Source of the DNA: Gammaproteobacteria bacterium
GTDB taxonomy: Bacteria; Pseudomonadota; Gammaproteobacteria; Berkiellales; Berkiellaceae
DNA: 64,000 nucleotides
Direction: 5' to 3'
Assembly: GCA_016191245.1 (NCBI GenBank)
Contig: JACPOY010000028.1
Location: forward strand, 1-64,000
Shown here one piece after another: positions 25,566 to 35,477 of the stretch (positions are counted from its first letter, which is position 1; every line of letters starts with the position of its first letter). The notes beneath the pieces were generated by a model that had not been told where the DNA came from, made no database searches, and was given only the letters and a program-made list of their open reading frames with translations. The translations under genes were made by a program, and so were the position numbers.

Positions 25566-26864
25566 ATGGTAATTACACTCAATGAAAAGCAAAATAAATT
25601 ATTAAATGATTTATTAAATGCTTTAAAACAAAAATCATCAAAGATTACTGTAAAATATTTGCGAAAAAGTGAGGAAGACATTCATGTCATCGGTCAGTAT
25701 TTAAAGCAAAATAATCGAATTGAAGAACTTCGTATGCTTCAAGATTTCACGAACAATTTATTTTCAGCAAAAAAAATGGAAAAAAAGACTCCCGATTTTT
25801 ATAAAAAAATTAATGCGAATTGGATGGCAAATCTCTCTGACGAAGCAAAACAAAAAGGACTTTCATCTTTGGTTTTACCCGGCACGCATGATAGTGGTGC
25901 TTACAAAATTGATTATAGTCATACTCCAAAAGGGAAATGGTGGTGGGCTGGTTTTGGAGCAAGAATAGGCAAATTAATAGGCGTCAGTAAATTTATAAAA
26001 AATTGGACCTTAACCCAAGATTATGATCTTTATAAACAGTTAGAGCAGGGTGTACGCAGCCTAGATTTAAGAATTACCTACAATAACTCAGAGAAAAAAT
26101 TTTATATCTCTCACTCTTTTGCTTGCATACCGCTAGATAACGCCTTACAGGATATTAAACGATTTATGCAAGAACATCCTCAAGAAATTCTGCTTATCCA
26201 GATGAGTCCCGACTATGAGCATCGTCAAGGCATTACTCCAGAGGTTGGAGACAAATTACTTGCACAATGTCAAGAAACACTGGGTGATTTGCTTGCCAAG
26301 AGACCGTCAAATGATCCTGATCCAGCAAAACAAACAAAAGAGTTTAGCGATTTGACCCTACAAAAAATGATAAGCTCAAACTCTAGAATACTGCTTTCTA
26401 ATAGTTGTGCTTTTTCTCCTACCTCTTTGCATGCACAATCATCATGGACAAAAAACATCGTGCAAGGGCAATGGTTAAATGTCACTGCTAAGGATAAAGC
26501 CATGAGTAAGATAGATTCTACTTTAAAAAGCCGTTTGGAAGATAAAAAGGCTCCTTCGCAACTTCGAGAAATTGGTTTTACGTTAACCCCTGATGGTGAC
26601 ATGATTAAAAAATCTGTTAAAAGACACTTTATACCCTTTGGGCGATATATTTTTCGTAAAAATAGAGATAATCCCGATGATTCATTAAGAACCTTAGGCC
26701 AAGCAATGAATAAAGAAGTAGGAACAGTTTTAAATAAATATAAAGAACGTGCGCAAAATGAAAATATAGAGATCCCCCGATTAGGAAATATTATTCCCCT
26801 AGATCACATTGAATGCTCTGATGCCGTTGATGAGATTGTGAATTTGAATTTCAAAAAAAATTAA
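25566..26864 (+). CDS. Phosphatidylinositol-specific phospholipase C X-domain protein; candidate effector
   Basis: 432 aa, no signal peptide. The PI-PLC X-box runs from about residue 98: LVLPGTHDSGAYKID carries His108, LEQGVRSLDLRI is the conserved second block, and FYISHSF carries His183, the second catalytic histidine. QEILLIQMSPDYEH follows as in the family. The first ~90 residues are Lys/Asn-rich and helical. Such enzymes cleave phosphoinositides or PI, lipids largely absent from bacteria, so a host substrate is likely (inference). AAAGGGG precedes the ATG. Confidence 0.8.
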   Translation: MVITLNEKQNKLLNDLLNALKQKSSKITVKYLRKSEEDIHVIGQYLKQNNRIEELRMLQDFTNNLFSAKKMEKKTPDFYKKINANWMANLSDEAKQKGLSSLVLPGTHDSGAYKIDYSHTPKGKWWWAGFGARIGKLIGVSKFIKNWTLTQDYDLYKQLEQGVRSLDLRITYNNSEKKFYISHSFACIPLDNALQDIKRFMQEHPQEILLIQMSPDYEHRQGITPEVGDKLLAQCQETLGDLLAKRPSNDPDPAKQTKEFSDLTLQKMISSNSRILLSNSCAFSPTSLHAQSSWTKNIVQGQWLNVTAKDKAMSKIDSTLKSRLEDKKAPSQLREIGFTLTPDGDMIKKSVKRHFIPFGRYIFRKNRDNPDDSLRTLGQAMNKEVGTVLNKYKERAQNENIEIPRLGNIIPLDHIECSDAVDEIVNLNFKKN

Positions 26865-26882
26865 AACTCAAATTCACTTATA

Positions 26883-27833
26883 TTATTTCTGATAACGCGA
26901 CATTTTTTCAACAGCATTGACTAATGCATCGGTTGTGCCAGCTTCAGAGGCAGCATGTCCTGCATCACGAATGATCTGTAATTCACTTCCCAACCAGGCA
27001 TAATGCAAAGAGAATGCATTATCAACCGGACAAATCATATCGTAACGGCCATGTACGATAATGCCAGGGATCCCTTCTAATTTATAAGCATCGCGTAAGA
27101 TTTGATTGTGCTCTATAAAGCATTTGTGTTTGAAATAATGTGTTTCAATTAATGATAAACTCATTGCCGTATGGGTGTTGGTAAATTTTTCAAACACGGC
27201 TTTACAAGGATGTAAAGTAGCACATTGTCCTTCCCATTGTGCCCAATGTTTGGCTGCGCTCATTCTTGCTAATTCATCTTCGCCGTTTAAACGTTTGTAA
27301 AAAGCCGTAATTAAATCATCACGCTCTTCTTCTGGAATTGGCATAATAAATTCTTGCCAATAATCAGGGAAAACATGATTTGCGCCTTCTTGATATAACC
27401 ACTTTAAATCGCTTTCACGGCTGAGAAAAATTCCTCGCAATACCATCGATATTACTTTCTCTGGATACATTTGTGCGTATAGCAAACATAAGGTTGATCC
27501 CCAGGAACCGCCAAATAGAGCCCAGCGTTTAATCTCTAAATGTTCTCGGATCACTTCCATATCTTGTATTAGTGCTTGTGTATTATTTTTTTCTAAACTG
27601 CCATAGGGCGTTGAGTGTCCGCATCCACGTTGATCAAATAAAATGATGCGGTAACGCTCTGGATCAAAATAACGCCTATCGTCGGGAGTACAGCCTGCCC
27701 CAGGACCACCATGTACAAATAAAACAGGGATCCCATTGGGATTTCCGCTTTCTTCTACATACAGTTTATGTGGTGACTCAACTTCAATAGTATGTTGAGC
27801 ATAGTTTTTAATGGCAGGTAGTAGCGTTTTCAT
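26883..27833 (-). CDS. pip: Proline iminopeptidase
   Basis: 316-aa S33 alpha/beta hydrolase that removes N-terminal proline from peptides. Signatures: VLFVHGGPGAGCTPDDRRYFDP (oxyanion region), FDQRGCGHSTP, nucleophile in LFGGSWGSTL, and late DMICP and DAGHAASE blocks holding Asp and His. Cytoplasmic. Length normal. Confidence 0.94.
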   Translation of the reverse strand: MKTLLPAIKNYAQHTIEVESPHKLYVEESGNPNGIPVLFVHGGPGAGCTPDDRRYFDPERYRIILFDQRGCGHSTPYGSLEKNNTQALIQDMEVIREHLEIKRWALFGGSWGSTLCLLYAQMYPEKVISMVLRGIFLSRESDLKWLYQEGANHVFPDYWQEFIMPIPEEERDDLITAFYKRLNGEDELARMSAAKHWAQWEGQCATLHPCKAVFEKFTNTHTAMSLSLIETHYFKHKCFIEHNQILRDAYKLEGIPGIIVHGRYDMICPVDNAFSLHYAWLGSELQIIRDAGHAASEAGTTDALVNAVEKMSRYQK

Positions 27834-27885
27834 TCTCTTTCCTTTTCCTTAGGAACTTTGAGTAAGCAGCTCTCATTTACAATGG

Positions 27886-28012
27886 GAAATCACTTACATG
27901 AAGCAGGGAAATATCCTCTTTAACGGGTTGCTATCGCATGAGACACTCGTCTTGTCAATCTCCAACCGACCATATTCGGATTGGCCCGGGACCCCTCCCG
28001 GGCTTTTTTTTT
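27886..28012 (+). ncRNA. Candidate small RNA with intrinsic terminator
   Basis: The 320 bp between pip and typA hold no convincing gene, but a strong plus-strand terminator (27984-28012) sits there with no plus-strand coding sequence before it in 1.1 kb. A TACAAT -10 box is at 27878-27883; the -35 is weak. The inferred transcript (~125 nt) can fold: AGCA...TGCT around AGGG/CCT (27902-27932), AGAC/GTCT (27941-27952), and CCAACCGA/TCGGATTGG (27962-27984) next to the terminator. GGA motifs occur in loops. I do not recognise an Rfam family; promoter and ends are inference. Confidence 0.4.
27984..28012 (+). terminator. Strong rho-independent terminator
   Basis: Perfect 8-bp GC stem GCCCGGGA / TCCCGGGC with a CCCC loop followed by nine T. 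Read on the other strand the hairpin has no T-run, so it acts on plus-strand RNA. Confidence 0.9.
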
Positions 28013-28153
28013 ATTTACTCTTCACATTTTGCTTTTTAACTACGTTGCCTTCATCCCTCGCATTCCTCATGTACCAATGCGTACACTCCGGATGCTCGAG
28101 TCTTGGCGCCTCGTTATAAAGCAAACTGTTTTGAGTAAAAATATTCATATTTT

Positions 28154-29956
28154 TTAATCTCTTGAAGCGCGTTTACGTTCATGTTCTTTTAAGAACTTTT
28201 TACGTACTCGAATCGCTGTTGGTGTTACTTCAACAAGCTCATCATCTTCAATAAATTCTAATGATTGCTCTAAAGAATGCTTCACGGGCGGTGTCAATAT
28301 CACGTTCTCATCCGTACCGGATGCACGCATATTAGTTAGCTGTTTGCCCTTAATCACATTCACGACGAGATCATTATCACGCGTATGGATCCCAACAATC
28401 ATCCCTTCATAGACTTCTGTTTGTGGCCCTATTAAGAGCTTACCGCGAGCTTGCAAACCAAACAATGAGAAAGCAGTCGCTTTTCCTGCCGCATTGGAAA
28501 TCAAAACACCTTGACTACGTTTACCCATCGAACCCGATTTATAAGGTCCATAATGATCAAACACATGGGTCAAAATGCCTGAACCAGATGTCAGCGTCAG
28601 AAATAATGAGTGAAAGCCGATCAATCCACGCGAAGGTATCGTGTAATCTAAACGAATACGTCCTTTTCCATCTGATACCATATCCACTAATTGTCCACGT
28701 CTACCACCCAATTGCTCCATCACAGCACCTTGATCTTTCTCTTCAACATCGACGGTGAGCAATTCATAAGGTTCCGTAATAACATCGCCTTCTTTATGTA
28801 ATATCACCTCAGGTCGTGAGAGCGCTAACTCATAACCTTCACGACGCATGGTTTCAATCAAGATTGATAAATGCAATTCGCCACGTCCTGATACTCGAAA
28901 CTTATCTGGATCCTCGGTATCTTCAACGCGTAATGCCACATTATGTAAAGTTTCACGATATAACCTGTCGCGAATTTGTCGACTGGTCACAAATTGACCT
29001 TCGCCTGATAATGGTGAAGTATTTACCTGAAAAGTCATACTAATGGTTGGCTCATCGACAGTTAAAGCAGGAAGTGCTTCAACAGCAGTCTTATCACAAA
29101 CGGTATCTGAAATCGCTAAAGGATCTAATCCGGTAATGGCAACGATATCTCCGGCTTGTGCTTCAGGTTGTTCAATTCGTTCTAAGCCCATGTAACCCAA
29201 TATTTGTAAAACACGGCCTTGTCTTGTTTTACCTTGGCTATCAATTACCGACACTGGAGTATTAGACTTAATAGAACCGCGCTTAATTAAACCAATACCG
29301 ATGGTCCCAACATAGCTGGAATAATCCAAACTACTAATTTGCATTTGAAATGGGCCCGATGGATCACAAGCTGGCGGCTTCACGTAAGTTGTTATTGCCT
29401 CAAATAAAGGCGTCATATCGGTACCTGGTTGCGCTAAATCTCGAGTTGCCGTACCCAATAATGCCGAAGTATAAACAACAGGAAAATCTAATTGTTCTTC
29501 GGTTGCCCCTAACTTATCGAATAAATCAAAGACTTGATCAATCACCCACGAAGGACGACTACCTGGTCTATCAATTTTGTTAATCACCACAATAGGATTT
29601 AAGCCTCGTGCAAACGCTTTCTGGGTGACAAAACGTGTTTGTGGCATAGGACCATCAACAGCATCGACTAACAACAGAACGGCATCGACCATGGATAAAA
29701 TTCGCTCTACCTCGCCACCAAAATCGGCGTGGCCTGGGGTATCCACAACGTTAATGCGGTAGCCTTGCCATTTAAGTGCTGTGTTTTTTGCAAGGATAGT
29801 GATCCCGCGCTCCTTTTCTAAATCGTTGGAGTCCATGACACAGGTCTCATAGGCAACGCGTGAATCCAAAGTGCCAGACTGCTGAAGCAGCTTGTCTACT
29901 AGTGTTGTTTTGCCATGGTCAACATGGGCGATAATCGCGATATTACGTAGCTGCAT
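28154..29956 (-). CDS. typA: Ribosome-associated GTPase TypA/BipA
   Basis: 600 aa, full length. EF-G-like GTPase: P-loop [16 protein letters not shown], switch [36 protein letters not shown]. The C-terminal domain contains [17 protein letters not shown], typical of TypA. It acts on ribosomes under stress or low temperature. GAGGGG precedes the ATG. Confidence 0.97.
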   Translation of the reverse strand: MQLRNIAIIAHVDHGKTTLVDKLLQQSGTLDSRVAYETCVMDSNDLEKERGITILAKNTALKWQGYRINVVDTPGHADFGGEVERILSMVDAVLLLVDAVDGPMPQTRFVTQKAFARGLNPIVVINKIDRPGSRPSWVIDQVFDLFDKLGATEEQLDFPVVYTSALLGTATRDLAQPGTDMTPLFEAITTYVKPPACDPSGPFQMQISSLDYSSYVGTIGIGLIKRGSIKSNTPVSVIDSQGKTRQGRVLQILGYMGLERIEQPEAQAGDIVAITGLDPLAISDTVCDKTAVEALPALTVDEPTISMTFQVNTSPLSGEGQFVTSRQIRDRLYRETLHNVALRVEDTEDPDKFRVSGRGELHLSILIETMRREGYELALSRPEVILHKEGDVITEPYELLTVDVEEKDQGAVMEQLGGRRGQLVDMVSDGKGRIRLDYTIPSRGLIGFHSLFLTLTSGSGILTHVFDHYGPYKSGSMGKRSQGVLISNAAGKATAFSLFGLQARGKLLIGPQTEVYEGMIVGIHTRDNDLVVNVIKGKQLTNMRASGTDENVILTPPVKHSLEQSLEFIEDDELVEVTPTAIRVRKKFLKEHERKRASRD

Positions 29957-30147
29957 GGTCCCCTCAAAAAAAATAAAACGAGTTTAGCACACTTTCTTCA
30001 TTCTTTATGAGGTTAACTTATAGATAAGGGCAACTACACCAGTGTTTACCTATACTTAATATAGCTCCTTCAGAGATATTTTAAGGCTATAGGGCCTTGT
30101 GTCGATAAGAATACAGGGGGAGACTATCTTTATAGGGGGGCGTATTT

Positions 30148-30714
30148 ATGCGATCTCTGATATTACACTCTACCATGACCGCTCAATGGCACGCTTTGAT
30201 TCTTGAGGCCCAACAATCATGCTCCATTCAACTTAAAGAAGATTTAGAGGCTTACTTAGTATTCCTATTAATGCGTTTTGCGGGCGATCCCAATATAGCA
30301 ACAAGCGTTCTAGGCATGGATTTTCTACAAAGTCTTCAGCAAAATGAACATCATCTCCATTGTCACCAGCTCAAAGATGTTGGCGACAAATGTCTACTCT
30401 TTGCTGGGCTATTCCCTGGTCGCGCGATCAAAAAGCGAGTTAAGGTAAGTTATTTCGTCAAGCTTGGCCAAACAGCTTACTCAACTTTGTCGAATTGCCT
30501 TAGTGTACAAGAAGAATTATTTATTAAATTATGCCTTGAGTTCCCCAAACTGATGGATGTATTACAAGCCATGAGAGAATCCTCTCATTCTACCGTTGAT
30601 TTGCTGCAATCTTTGGAACTGTGGCATGAAACGGGGAGTCAATTATCCTGGCAACGACTTGTAGAAGCGACAAATGCTTTACCTGTGATTAACCCCAAAA
30701 AGTCAGTTCACTAA
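30148..30714 (+). CDS. Conserved-looking protein of unknown function upstream of glnA
   Basis: 188 aa, soluble and helical, with [33 protein letters not shown] at the start and several Cys/His (HHLHCHQL near residue 72, [11 protein letters not shown]). No signal peptide or membrane span. AGGGGGG lies before the ATG. It ends 77 bp before glnA and may be cotranscribed. I do not recognise a named family. Confidence 0.65.
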   Translation: MRSLILHSTMTAQWHALILEAQQSCSIQLKEDLEAYLVFLLMRFAGDPNIATSVLGMDFLQSLQQNEHHLHCHQLKDVGDKCLLFAGLFPGRAIKKRVKVSYFVKLGQTAYSTLSNCLSVQEELFIKLCLEFPKLMDVLQAMRESSHSTVDLLQSLELWHETGSQLSWQRLVEATNALPVINPKKSVH

Positions 30715-30750
30715 TATTGATACAAGATCCTACCCAACCGTTGCAAGATT

Positions 30751-30766
30751 GGGGTAAGATTACCCC
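30751..30766 (+). promoter_or_regulatory. Hairpin in the glnA leader
   Basis: GGGGTA / TACCCC stem with a 4-nt loop, extendable outward (TTGC...GCAA with internal bulges). It sits 25 bp before the glnA ATG, just upstream of the GGGAGGGG ribosome site. No T-run, so it is not a terminator; it could be a processing or translation-control structure. No sigma-54 site recognised. Confidence 0.35.
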
Positions 30767-30791
30767 CAGTTGTCGCAAGGGAGGGGTAATC

Positions 30792-32201
30792 ATGTCAATT
30801 CAAAAAGTCTTAGAACAAATTCAAGAAAATAAAGTTAAATTTGTTGATTTGCGTTTCACTGATACACGAGGCAAAGAACAACATGTCTCAGTGCCAGCGC
30901 ATATCGTCGATGAAGAATTTCTTGTAGATGGCAAAATGTTTGATGGCTCATCTATCGCAGGCTGGAAGGGAATTAATGAATCTGACATGATTTTGTTGCC
31001 TGATCCTGATACCGCAGTGATGGATCCTTTTCGTGAAGAACTGACCATGCTATTACGTTGTGATATCCATGATCCTGCTACTATGCAAAGTTATGTGCGC
31101 GACCCACGTTCTCTTGCCAGACGCGCGGAACAATACTTAAAATCTACGGGTATTGCTGATACTGCCTATTTTGGACCTGAACCTGAATTTTTTATTTTTG
31201 ATGATGTGCGTTTCAAAATAAGCATGAACACTTCATTTTATGAAGTTGATTCCGAAGAAGCCGCATGGAATACCGAACGTGATTTCGCCGGTGGCAATAT
31301 GGGACATCGCCCCATGATTAAAGGGGGTTATTTCCCTGTCCCCCCTGTAGACTCATCACAAGATTTACGTTCTGCTATTTGCCAAACCTTAGAAAAAATG
31401 GGTTTAACAGTTGAAACTCATCATCATGAAGTGGCCACGGGTAACCAAAACGAAATTGGGACCACTTTTAAAACGCTTATGCGTAAAGCAGATGAATTGC
31501 AGATTTTAAAATATGTTGTTCACAATGTTTCCCACGCTTATGGCAAGACCGCAACATTTATGCCAAAACCGATTGTAGGCGATAATGGTAATGGTATGCA
31601 TTGCCATCAATCTTTATTCAAAGGCGGTGTGAATCTTTTTAGTGGTGATGGCTATGCTGGATTGTCCGATACAGCGCTCTATTATATGGGTGGCATCATT
31701 AAACATGCTAAAGCATTGAATGCCTTCACAAATGCATCAACTAATAGCTATAAACGTTTAGTGCCAGGCTTTGAAGCACCTGTGTTTTTAGCTTACTCTG
31801 CTCATAACCGTTCAGCCTCTATTCGTATTCCTTATACTCCTTCGGCAAAGGGTCGCAGAATTGAGGTACGTTTCCCAGATGCTGCAACCAATCCCTATCT
31901 TGCATTTGCAGCCATGATGATGGCCGGTCTTGATGGTATTCGTAAACAAATTCATCCTGGCGACCCCATGGATAAAGATTTATATGATTTACCTCCAGAA
32001 GAAGCGGCAGAATTAGATACTGTTTGTGAAACGTTACCAGAAGCATTAGAAGCATTGAAAAAAGACAGAGCCTTTTTGAAAGAAGGTGGTGTTTTTTCTG
32101 ATGAACTCATCGACAGTTATATTTTATTAAAAGAAGGCGAAGTGAAGCGATTACACATGTCTACACACCCGATAGAGTTTGAAATGTACTATAGTTTGTA
32201 G
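30792..32201 (+). CDS. glnA: Glutamine synthetase, type I
   Basis: 469 aa, same length as E. coli GlnA. Makes glutamine from glutamate, ammonia and ATP as a dodecamer. Signatures: [28 protein letters not shown], and [18 protein letters not shown]. The adenylylation tyrosine is in DLYDLPPEE (Tyr398, 397 after Met removal), so GlnE-type control is expected. The start at 30792 follows a GGGAGGGG ribosome site and gives the family N-terminus; a longer frame from 30717 adds 25 unrelated residues. Confidence 0.97.
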   Translation: MSIQKVLEQIQENKVKFVDLRFTDTRGKEQHVSVPAHIVDEEFLVDGKMFDGSSIAGWKGINESDMILLPDPDTAVMDPFREELTMLLRCDIHDPATMQSYVRDPRSLARRAEQYLKSTGIADTAYFGPEPEFFIFDDVRFKISMNTSFYEVDSEEAAWNTERDFAGGNMGHRPMIKGGYFPVPPVDSSQDLRSAICQTLEKMGLTVETHHHEVATGNQNEIGTTFKTLMRKADELQILKYVVHNVSHAYGKTATFMPKPIVGDNGNGMHCHQSLFKGGVNLFSGDGYAGLSDTALYYMGGIIKHAKALNAFTNASTNSYKRLVPGFEAPVFLAYSAHNRSASIRIPYTPSAKGRRIEVRFPDAATNPYLAFAAMMMAGLDGIRKQIHPGDPMDKDLYDLPPEEAAELDTVCETLPEALEALKKDRAFLKEGGVFSDELIDSYILLKEGEVKRLHMSTHPIEFEMYYSL

Positions 32202-32202
32202 C

Positions 32203-32778
32203 ATGAAAAGTATTATTATTTCGTTGTTAACAGTGCTTGTGCTTTTCGCACAAGCACTTTTTGCCGAGACAGTGTACAAAGGCACAGATGCTAATGGTAA
32301 AACAATTTACAGCGATCAACCTATTCCGAACGGCGAAAAAATAGAAATCACGGTTCCCCCGGCTTACAATCCCTCTCCTGTCAATCAAAACAACAACGAA
32401 GAGACAACATCTCAAGACAAAATTATTGATTATCAAGTAAGTATCACTGAACCCAAAGATCAACAAACTTTTACAAACGATATTACAACCATCGAAGTCA
32501 AACTATCTATCTCGCCAGCCTTACAAAAAAGTGATCAAATTCGTCTAATTGTTAATGGCGAATCTTTTGGTGGTGCATCAAATGCGCCTACTTTTATACT
32601 CGATCAACTTCCTCGCGGTGCCTATAGCATCACCGCAGAAATATTTTCAATAAATGATCCGACAAAAATCCGAGGTAAAAGTCAAACCATTACTTTCTTC
32701 CAACAACGCGCTATTGCAAAACGCGATGTGATAAAAAATTTAGCCCCGCAAGCCAAACAGGCTCCTCAAGCGCCATAA
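32203..32778 (+). CDS. DUF4124-type periplasmic protein
   Basis: 191 aa. Signal peptide MKSIIISLLTVLVLFAQALFA, then the DUF4124 block ETVYKGTDANGKTIYSDQPIPNGEKIEI. The middle is Asn/Gln-rich, followed by an Ig-like beta region (ITEPKDQQTFTNDITTIEVKLSI ... RGAYSITAEIF). Proteins of this kind often follow glnA in gammaproteobacteria; function unknown. I chose the ATG just after the glnA stop. Confidence 0.82.
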   Translation: MKSIIISLLTVLVLFAQALFAETVYKGTDANGKTIYSDQPIPNGEKIEITVPPAYNPSPVNQNNNEETTSQDKIIDYQVSITEPKDQQTFTNDITTIEVKLSISPALQKSDQIRLIVNGESFGGASNAPTFILDQLPRGAYSITAEIFSINDPTKIRGKSQTITFFQQRAIAKRDVIKNLAPQAKQAPQAP

Positions 32779-32872
32779 CAAGTTAGTTTTCTTTGTTTAT
32801 GAGATGATTAACATTGACAGATAAATAAGAGTGTCGTAAAAATCCCTCTCTAGTTTTCCATGGGAGGTTATT

Positions 32873-33136
32873 ATGCGAGAACTTACACAATCAGAATTCA
32901 ATGTTGTTTCTGGCGGATTTAATTGCATCGATCCAACTACTTTTCAAAGAATGCAAGACAAAGCCATTTCCGATGGTATCGTTTTCTCAGTCATTGTATC
33001 TGGCCTCATTGGAGCAGGTGTCTTTATTGCGACAACTAATCCTATTGCTGCGGTGATCACGGGCGTAGCGGTTGCACCTTATGCTGCAGGATTTGGTTAT
33101 TTTAATTCCAGCACCTGGACAACTTTTTACGCATAA
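32873..33136 (+). CDS. Double-glycine-leader peptide (second copy of leader type)
   Basis: 87 aa. Leader MRELTQSEFNVVSGG matches the leader of the gene at 19286-19540 at MRELTQxE and the terminal GG. Mature part about 72 residues with one Cys, a glycine-rich hydrophobic stretch (VIVSGLIGAGVFIATTNPIAAVITGVAVAPYAAGFGY) and an aromatic tail. GGGAGG ribosome site. 17 bp upstream of a hydrophobic small gene that may be a partner or immunity protein. Export by a C39-peptidase ABC transporter is inferred; none is in the window. Confidence 0.75.
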   Translation: MRELTQSEFNVVSGGFNCIDPTTFQRMQDKAISDGIVFSVIVSGLIGAGVFIATTNPIAAVITGVAVAPYAAGFGYFNSSTWTTFYA

Positions 33137-33153
33137 GCATTAGTGGAGAATAG

Positions 33154-33501
33154 ATGATGAAATTAGGTGATATTTTAACCATAGGTGCAACAGCTATTGG
33201 CGGCGCACTGAGCTGGATAACAAAACGTCGTGGTGTTGATGCAGTCACTACCACATTAGCAATCCCTGGCGTTGCTTTTGTTGCTAAAGCTGCAAACGAT
33301 GTCGTAAACAATAATCAAGAACAAGGTAGCATTGGCATAGCAGAAGCAGCGCTTTCTGTTGGCGGTTCGCTTGCCTTGGGTTATATGACAGGTCGTGGTA
33401 CAGATGCTGCTATTAATTCTGCCGCATTCCTTGGTACTTATGCTTTGATAAGAACTGGCGTCACAAATGCAGCTCCTACTGCTCCCAGAAGACGTTTCTA
33501 A
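33154..33501 (+). CDS. Small hydrophobic Gly/Ala-rich protein beside the peptide gene
   Basis: 115 aa with three weakly hydrophobic Gly/Ala-rich segments (about 7-22, 36-48, 64-104) and a basic end APRRRF. No leader of its own. The spacing of 17 bp to the double-glycine peptide gene argues for one operon. It could be an immunity protein, a second pore-type peptide, or unrelated; no family recognised. Confidence 0.6.
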   Translation: MMKLGDILTIGATAIGGALSWITKRRGVDAVTTTLAIPGVAFVAKAANDVVNNNQEQGSIGIAEAALSVGGSLALGYMTGRGTDAAINSAAFLGTYALIRTGVTNAAPTAPRRRF

Positions 33502-33517
33502 TCTTTTTATAAATTCT

Positions 33518-33536
33518 CACGGGTGAAACGCCCGTG
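33518..33536. terminator. Hairpin between convergent genes
   Basis: CACGGG / CCCGTG stem in the 40-bp gap between the small hydrophobic gene and the end of the pilus operon. It has no long T-run, so it is a weak candidate for a bidirectional terminator. Confidence 0.4.
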
Positions 33537-33541
33537 GGGAT

Positions 33542-33811
33542 TTATGCTTCTCTTTGCAAATACCATTGTATGCCATGCAACACAATCTTCGTCATCACAA
33601 ATGAAAAAACTTGCCAGATAACAAACGAAGAATAAAATACCACAATCCAAAAAACTGTCAGTAAAATTACTCCCAAAGTGATCACACGCTGCCATGGAGT
33701 TTGTTTTAAGAATTTTTTCCAAAGCAATTTTAAAATCACTAAAGGTTGACTCTGACTAGGGCTTACCACCTGATAATTACTTAACATATATACAACAACC
33801 TCTGCCTTCAT
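33542..33811 (-). CDS. Small membrane protein at the end of the MSHA-type operon
   Basis: About 89 aa with two adjacent hydrophobic helices (RVITLGVILLTVFWIVVFYSS and VIWQVFSFVMTKIVLHG). The start is uncertain: ATG at 33811 is used here, but there is no clear ribosome site, and a TTG at 33853 or an ATG at 33787 is possible. It follows the MshP-like gene closely on the same strand. Not recognisable as MshQ, which is much larger. Confidence 0.5.
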   Translation of the reverse strand: MKAEVVVYMLSNYQVVSPSQSQPLVILKLLWKKFLKQTPWQRVITLGVILLTVFWIVVFYSSFVIWQVFSFVMTKIVLHGIQWYLQREA

Positions 33812-33863
33812 ATGATCGATTCGATAACACGTTAATGAGTCTATAGATATCAAGATGAGATGC

Positions 33864-34307
33864 TTACTTCAAGGGCTGGGAAGGAATTGATGCGCTCTTA
33901 TCTAGCACTAACCATTTACTTCGTTGATAATTAACATAATCTCTTTCACCGAAATTCCCATGTTGCGCTTGCGCTTTTAGCTGCAGAGCAAAAAAAGTGG
34001 GATTATTTGCTGGGAACTGATATTGCTGCAAACAGTTAATCTTAACCTCATATCCAGCTAAAGCTTTTGCTTGTTTCTCAAAAGAATAAGTACTATCTTT
34101 GCAGCTTTGATTGACTATCCAATTTTGTTCAGTCATTTTGAGTGCACTTTCCAATGCAAGCACGGCTCTTGTTGAGAGCAAAGTATAATTCACAATTTGC
34201 AACTGGGTCATACCAATTTTAATTAAATAAATACCTGCCATCGCTAAAATTATCAAAATAAATAGCGTCGCTAGCAAAGTAAATCCTTGTGAAAATGATT
34301 TTTTCAT
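33864..34307 (-). CDS. mshP: MshP-like minor pilin / pilus assembly protein
   Basis: 147 aa. Starts with a prepilin-like FTLLATLFILIILAMAGIYLIKIGMT helix after KKSFSQG, but lacks the Glu5 of true pilins, as in PilX/MshP proteins. Two Cys in the pilin-like C-terminal part. Overlaps the MshO-like gene by 4 bases. Name given from fold, order and context. Confidence 0.7.
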   Translation of the reverse strand: MKKSFSQGFTLLATLFILIILAMAGIYLIKIGMTQLQIVNYTLLSTRAVLALESALKMTEQNWIVNQSCKDSTYSFEKQAKALAGYEVKINCLQQYQFPANNPTFFALQLKAQAQHGNFGERDYVNYQRSKWLVLDKSASIPSQPLK

Positions 34308-35014
34308 AACGATTTCTCAAATAATATAGGTTGAGTAAACCTAACGCCATTTTCAGCCTTTGATCCTATTACCATACTTACCAACACACCCTTATACGTA
34401 TTCTCTTGAAACAGTGAAAATTGGCAACCTAATATCGAATCGTTAATAAGAGCTGAATTTTGTTCCTCAATACGCTCCATAGCATGAGTGTTCTTTTTGC
34501 ATTCGACTTGAATTGGATTGCTGAGTAAATAAAAAGGCATTGGCTTTTCCTGCATCGTTATCATATCATCAGAAAAAATTAACTCACCATTTGTGGTATT
34601 GTCTTTAGCATGCACGATGTAAAATTTATTTTCATTTGTTTCGAGTGGAAAAAATAATGTATAAGGTTTGCCCATATCTAATGTTTGTCCAAATTTTCCC
34701 AAAATTGAAAGCAATTTTGTGTTATTTTTTTCATCAGGAACGATTAAGCCTTCAAAGAGGATTTTTCTAAATACCACACTTTGACTCTCACTTTTATTTT
34801 CAATCTTAACCGTTGAATGCAAAGCCATCTGAAGATCACGCGTTATATTTGCCATGGCCAACTCGGCATTTTCCACTCTCAAAGCTTGTTGCGTTATCCA
34901 AAAATAAGAACGAATAGGACCAGCAATGATTTCGACAACAATTCCTGCCAGTATAGCTGTTAACACTAACGTGAGAATCAGCTCAATAAGTGTAAAACCG
35001 CATTCCCTTTTCAT
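34304..35014 (-). CDS. mshO: MshO-like minor pilin
   Basis: About 236 aa, with class III signal MKRECG|FTLIELILTLVLTAILAGIVVE. The larger size, and position between MshD- and MshP-like genes, match MshO (GspJ-like). The ATG at 35014 gives a short pilin leader; the frame can be extended to 35059 at the cost of a long leader. It overlaps the preceding gene by 32 bases. Confidence 0.75.
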   Translation of the reverse strand: MKRECGFTLIELILTLVLTAILAGIVVEIIAGPIRSYFWITQQALRVENAELAMANITRDLQMALHSTVKIENKSESQSVVFRKILFEGLIVPDEKNNTKLLSILGKFGQTLDMGKPYTLFFPLETNENKFYIVHAKDNTTNGELIFSDDMITMQEKPMPFYLLSNPIQVECKKNTHAMERIEEQNSALINDSILGCQFSLFQENTYKGVLVSMVIGSKAENGVRFTQPILFEKSL

Positions 35015-35477
35015 TACTTTGCGTATCCCTAGTTTTAACAGCTGCAAAATGTGTTTCACCCGATTCTGAATGCATTATTTTGACACTAATGAGAGCCGAT
35101 TCGACATCTTTTGACATTCCATGATAGGGCTGTATATCGATTGAAACCTTAAAAGCGGCATAATCTTTTAAATTTTTCATTAATTCAGGGAAAACATCTG
35201 TTATTTTTTCATTTTGAATTTTGGCATAATCACAAAGCGATTCATAAGATTTATCATTTTTAGACAAACAAACTCCAGATAAATCATAAGATTTGCTCAT
35301 CAGAATTTGAACAACATTTTCTCCTAAAATGGCTGATTGCCAACTTATTTGTGGCGAAGCACTATTTTTTGCAATAACAATCATCACAGATAATATACCA
35401 CTTAAACCAACCCCCAATACCACCATGGTGATCACAAGTTCAATTAAGGTCATTCCTTTATTTTTACGATTTCTCAT
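34983..35477 (-). CDS. mshD: MshD-like minor pilin
   Basis: About 164 aa. Leader MRNRKNKG|MTLIELVITMVVLGVGLSGILSVMI is a GspI/MshD-type pilin start with Glu5. Two cysteines (CLSKN...LCDY) likely pair. Start chosen at 35477 to give a normal leader and only a 14-base overlap with the MshC-like gene. Confidence 0.75.
   Translation of the reverse strand: MRNRKNKGMTLIELVITMVVLGVGLSGILSVMIVIAKNSASPQISWQSAILGENVVQILMSKSYDLSGVCLSKNDKSYESLCDYAKIQNEKITDVFPELMKNLKDYAAFKVSIDIQPYHGMSKDVESALISVKIMHSESGETHFAAVKTRDTQSNEKGMRFYTY

Noticed and set aside
27898..28119. 73-codon plus-strand frame across the terminator at 27984-28012
   Set aside because: It reads through a strong terminator hairpin and T-run and has no family features; the interval is better explained as a small RNA.
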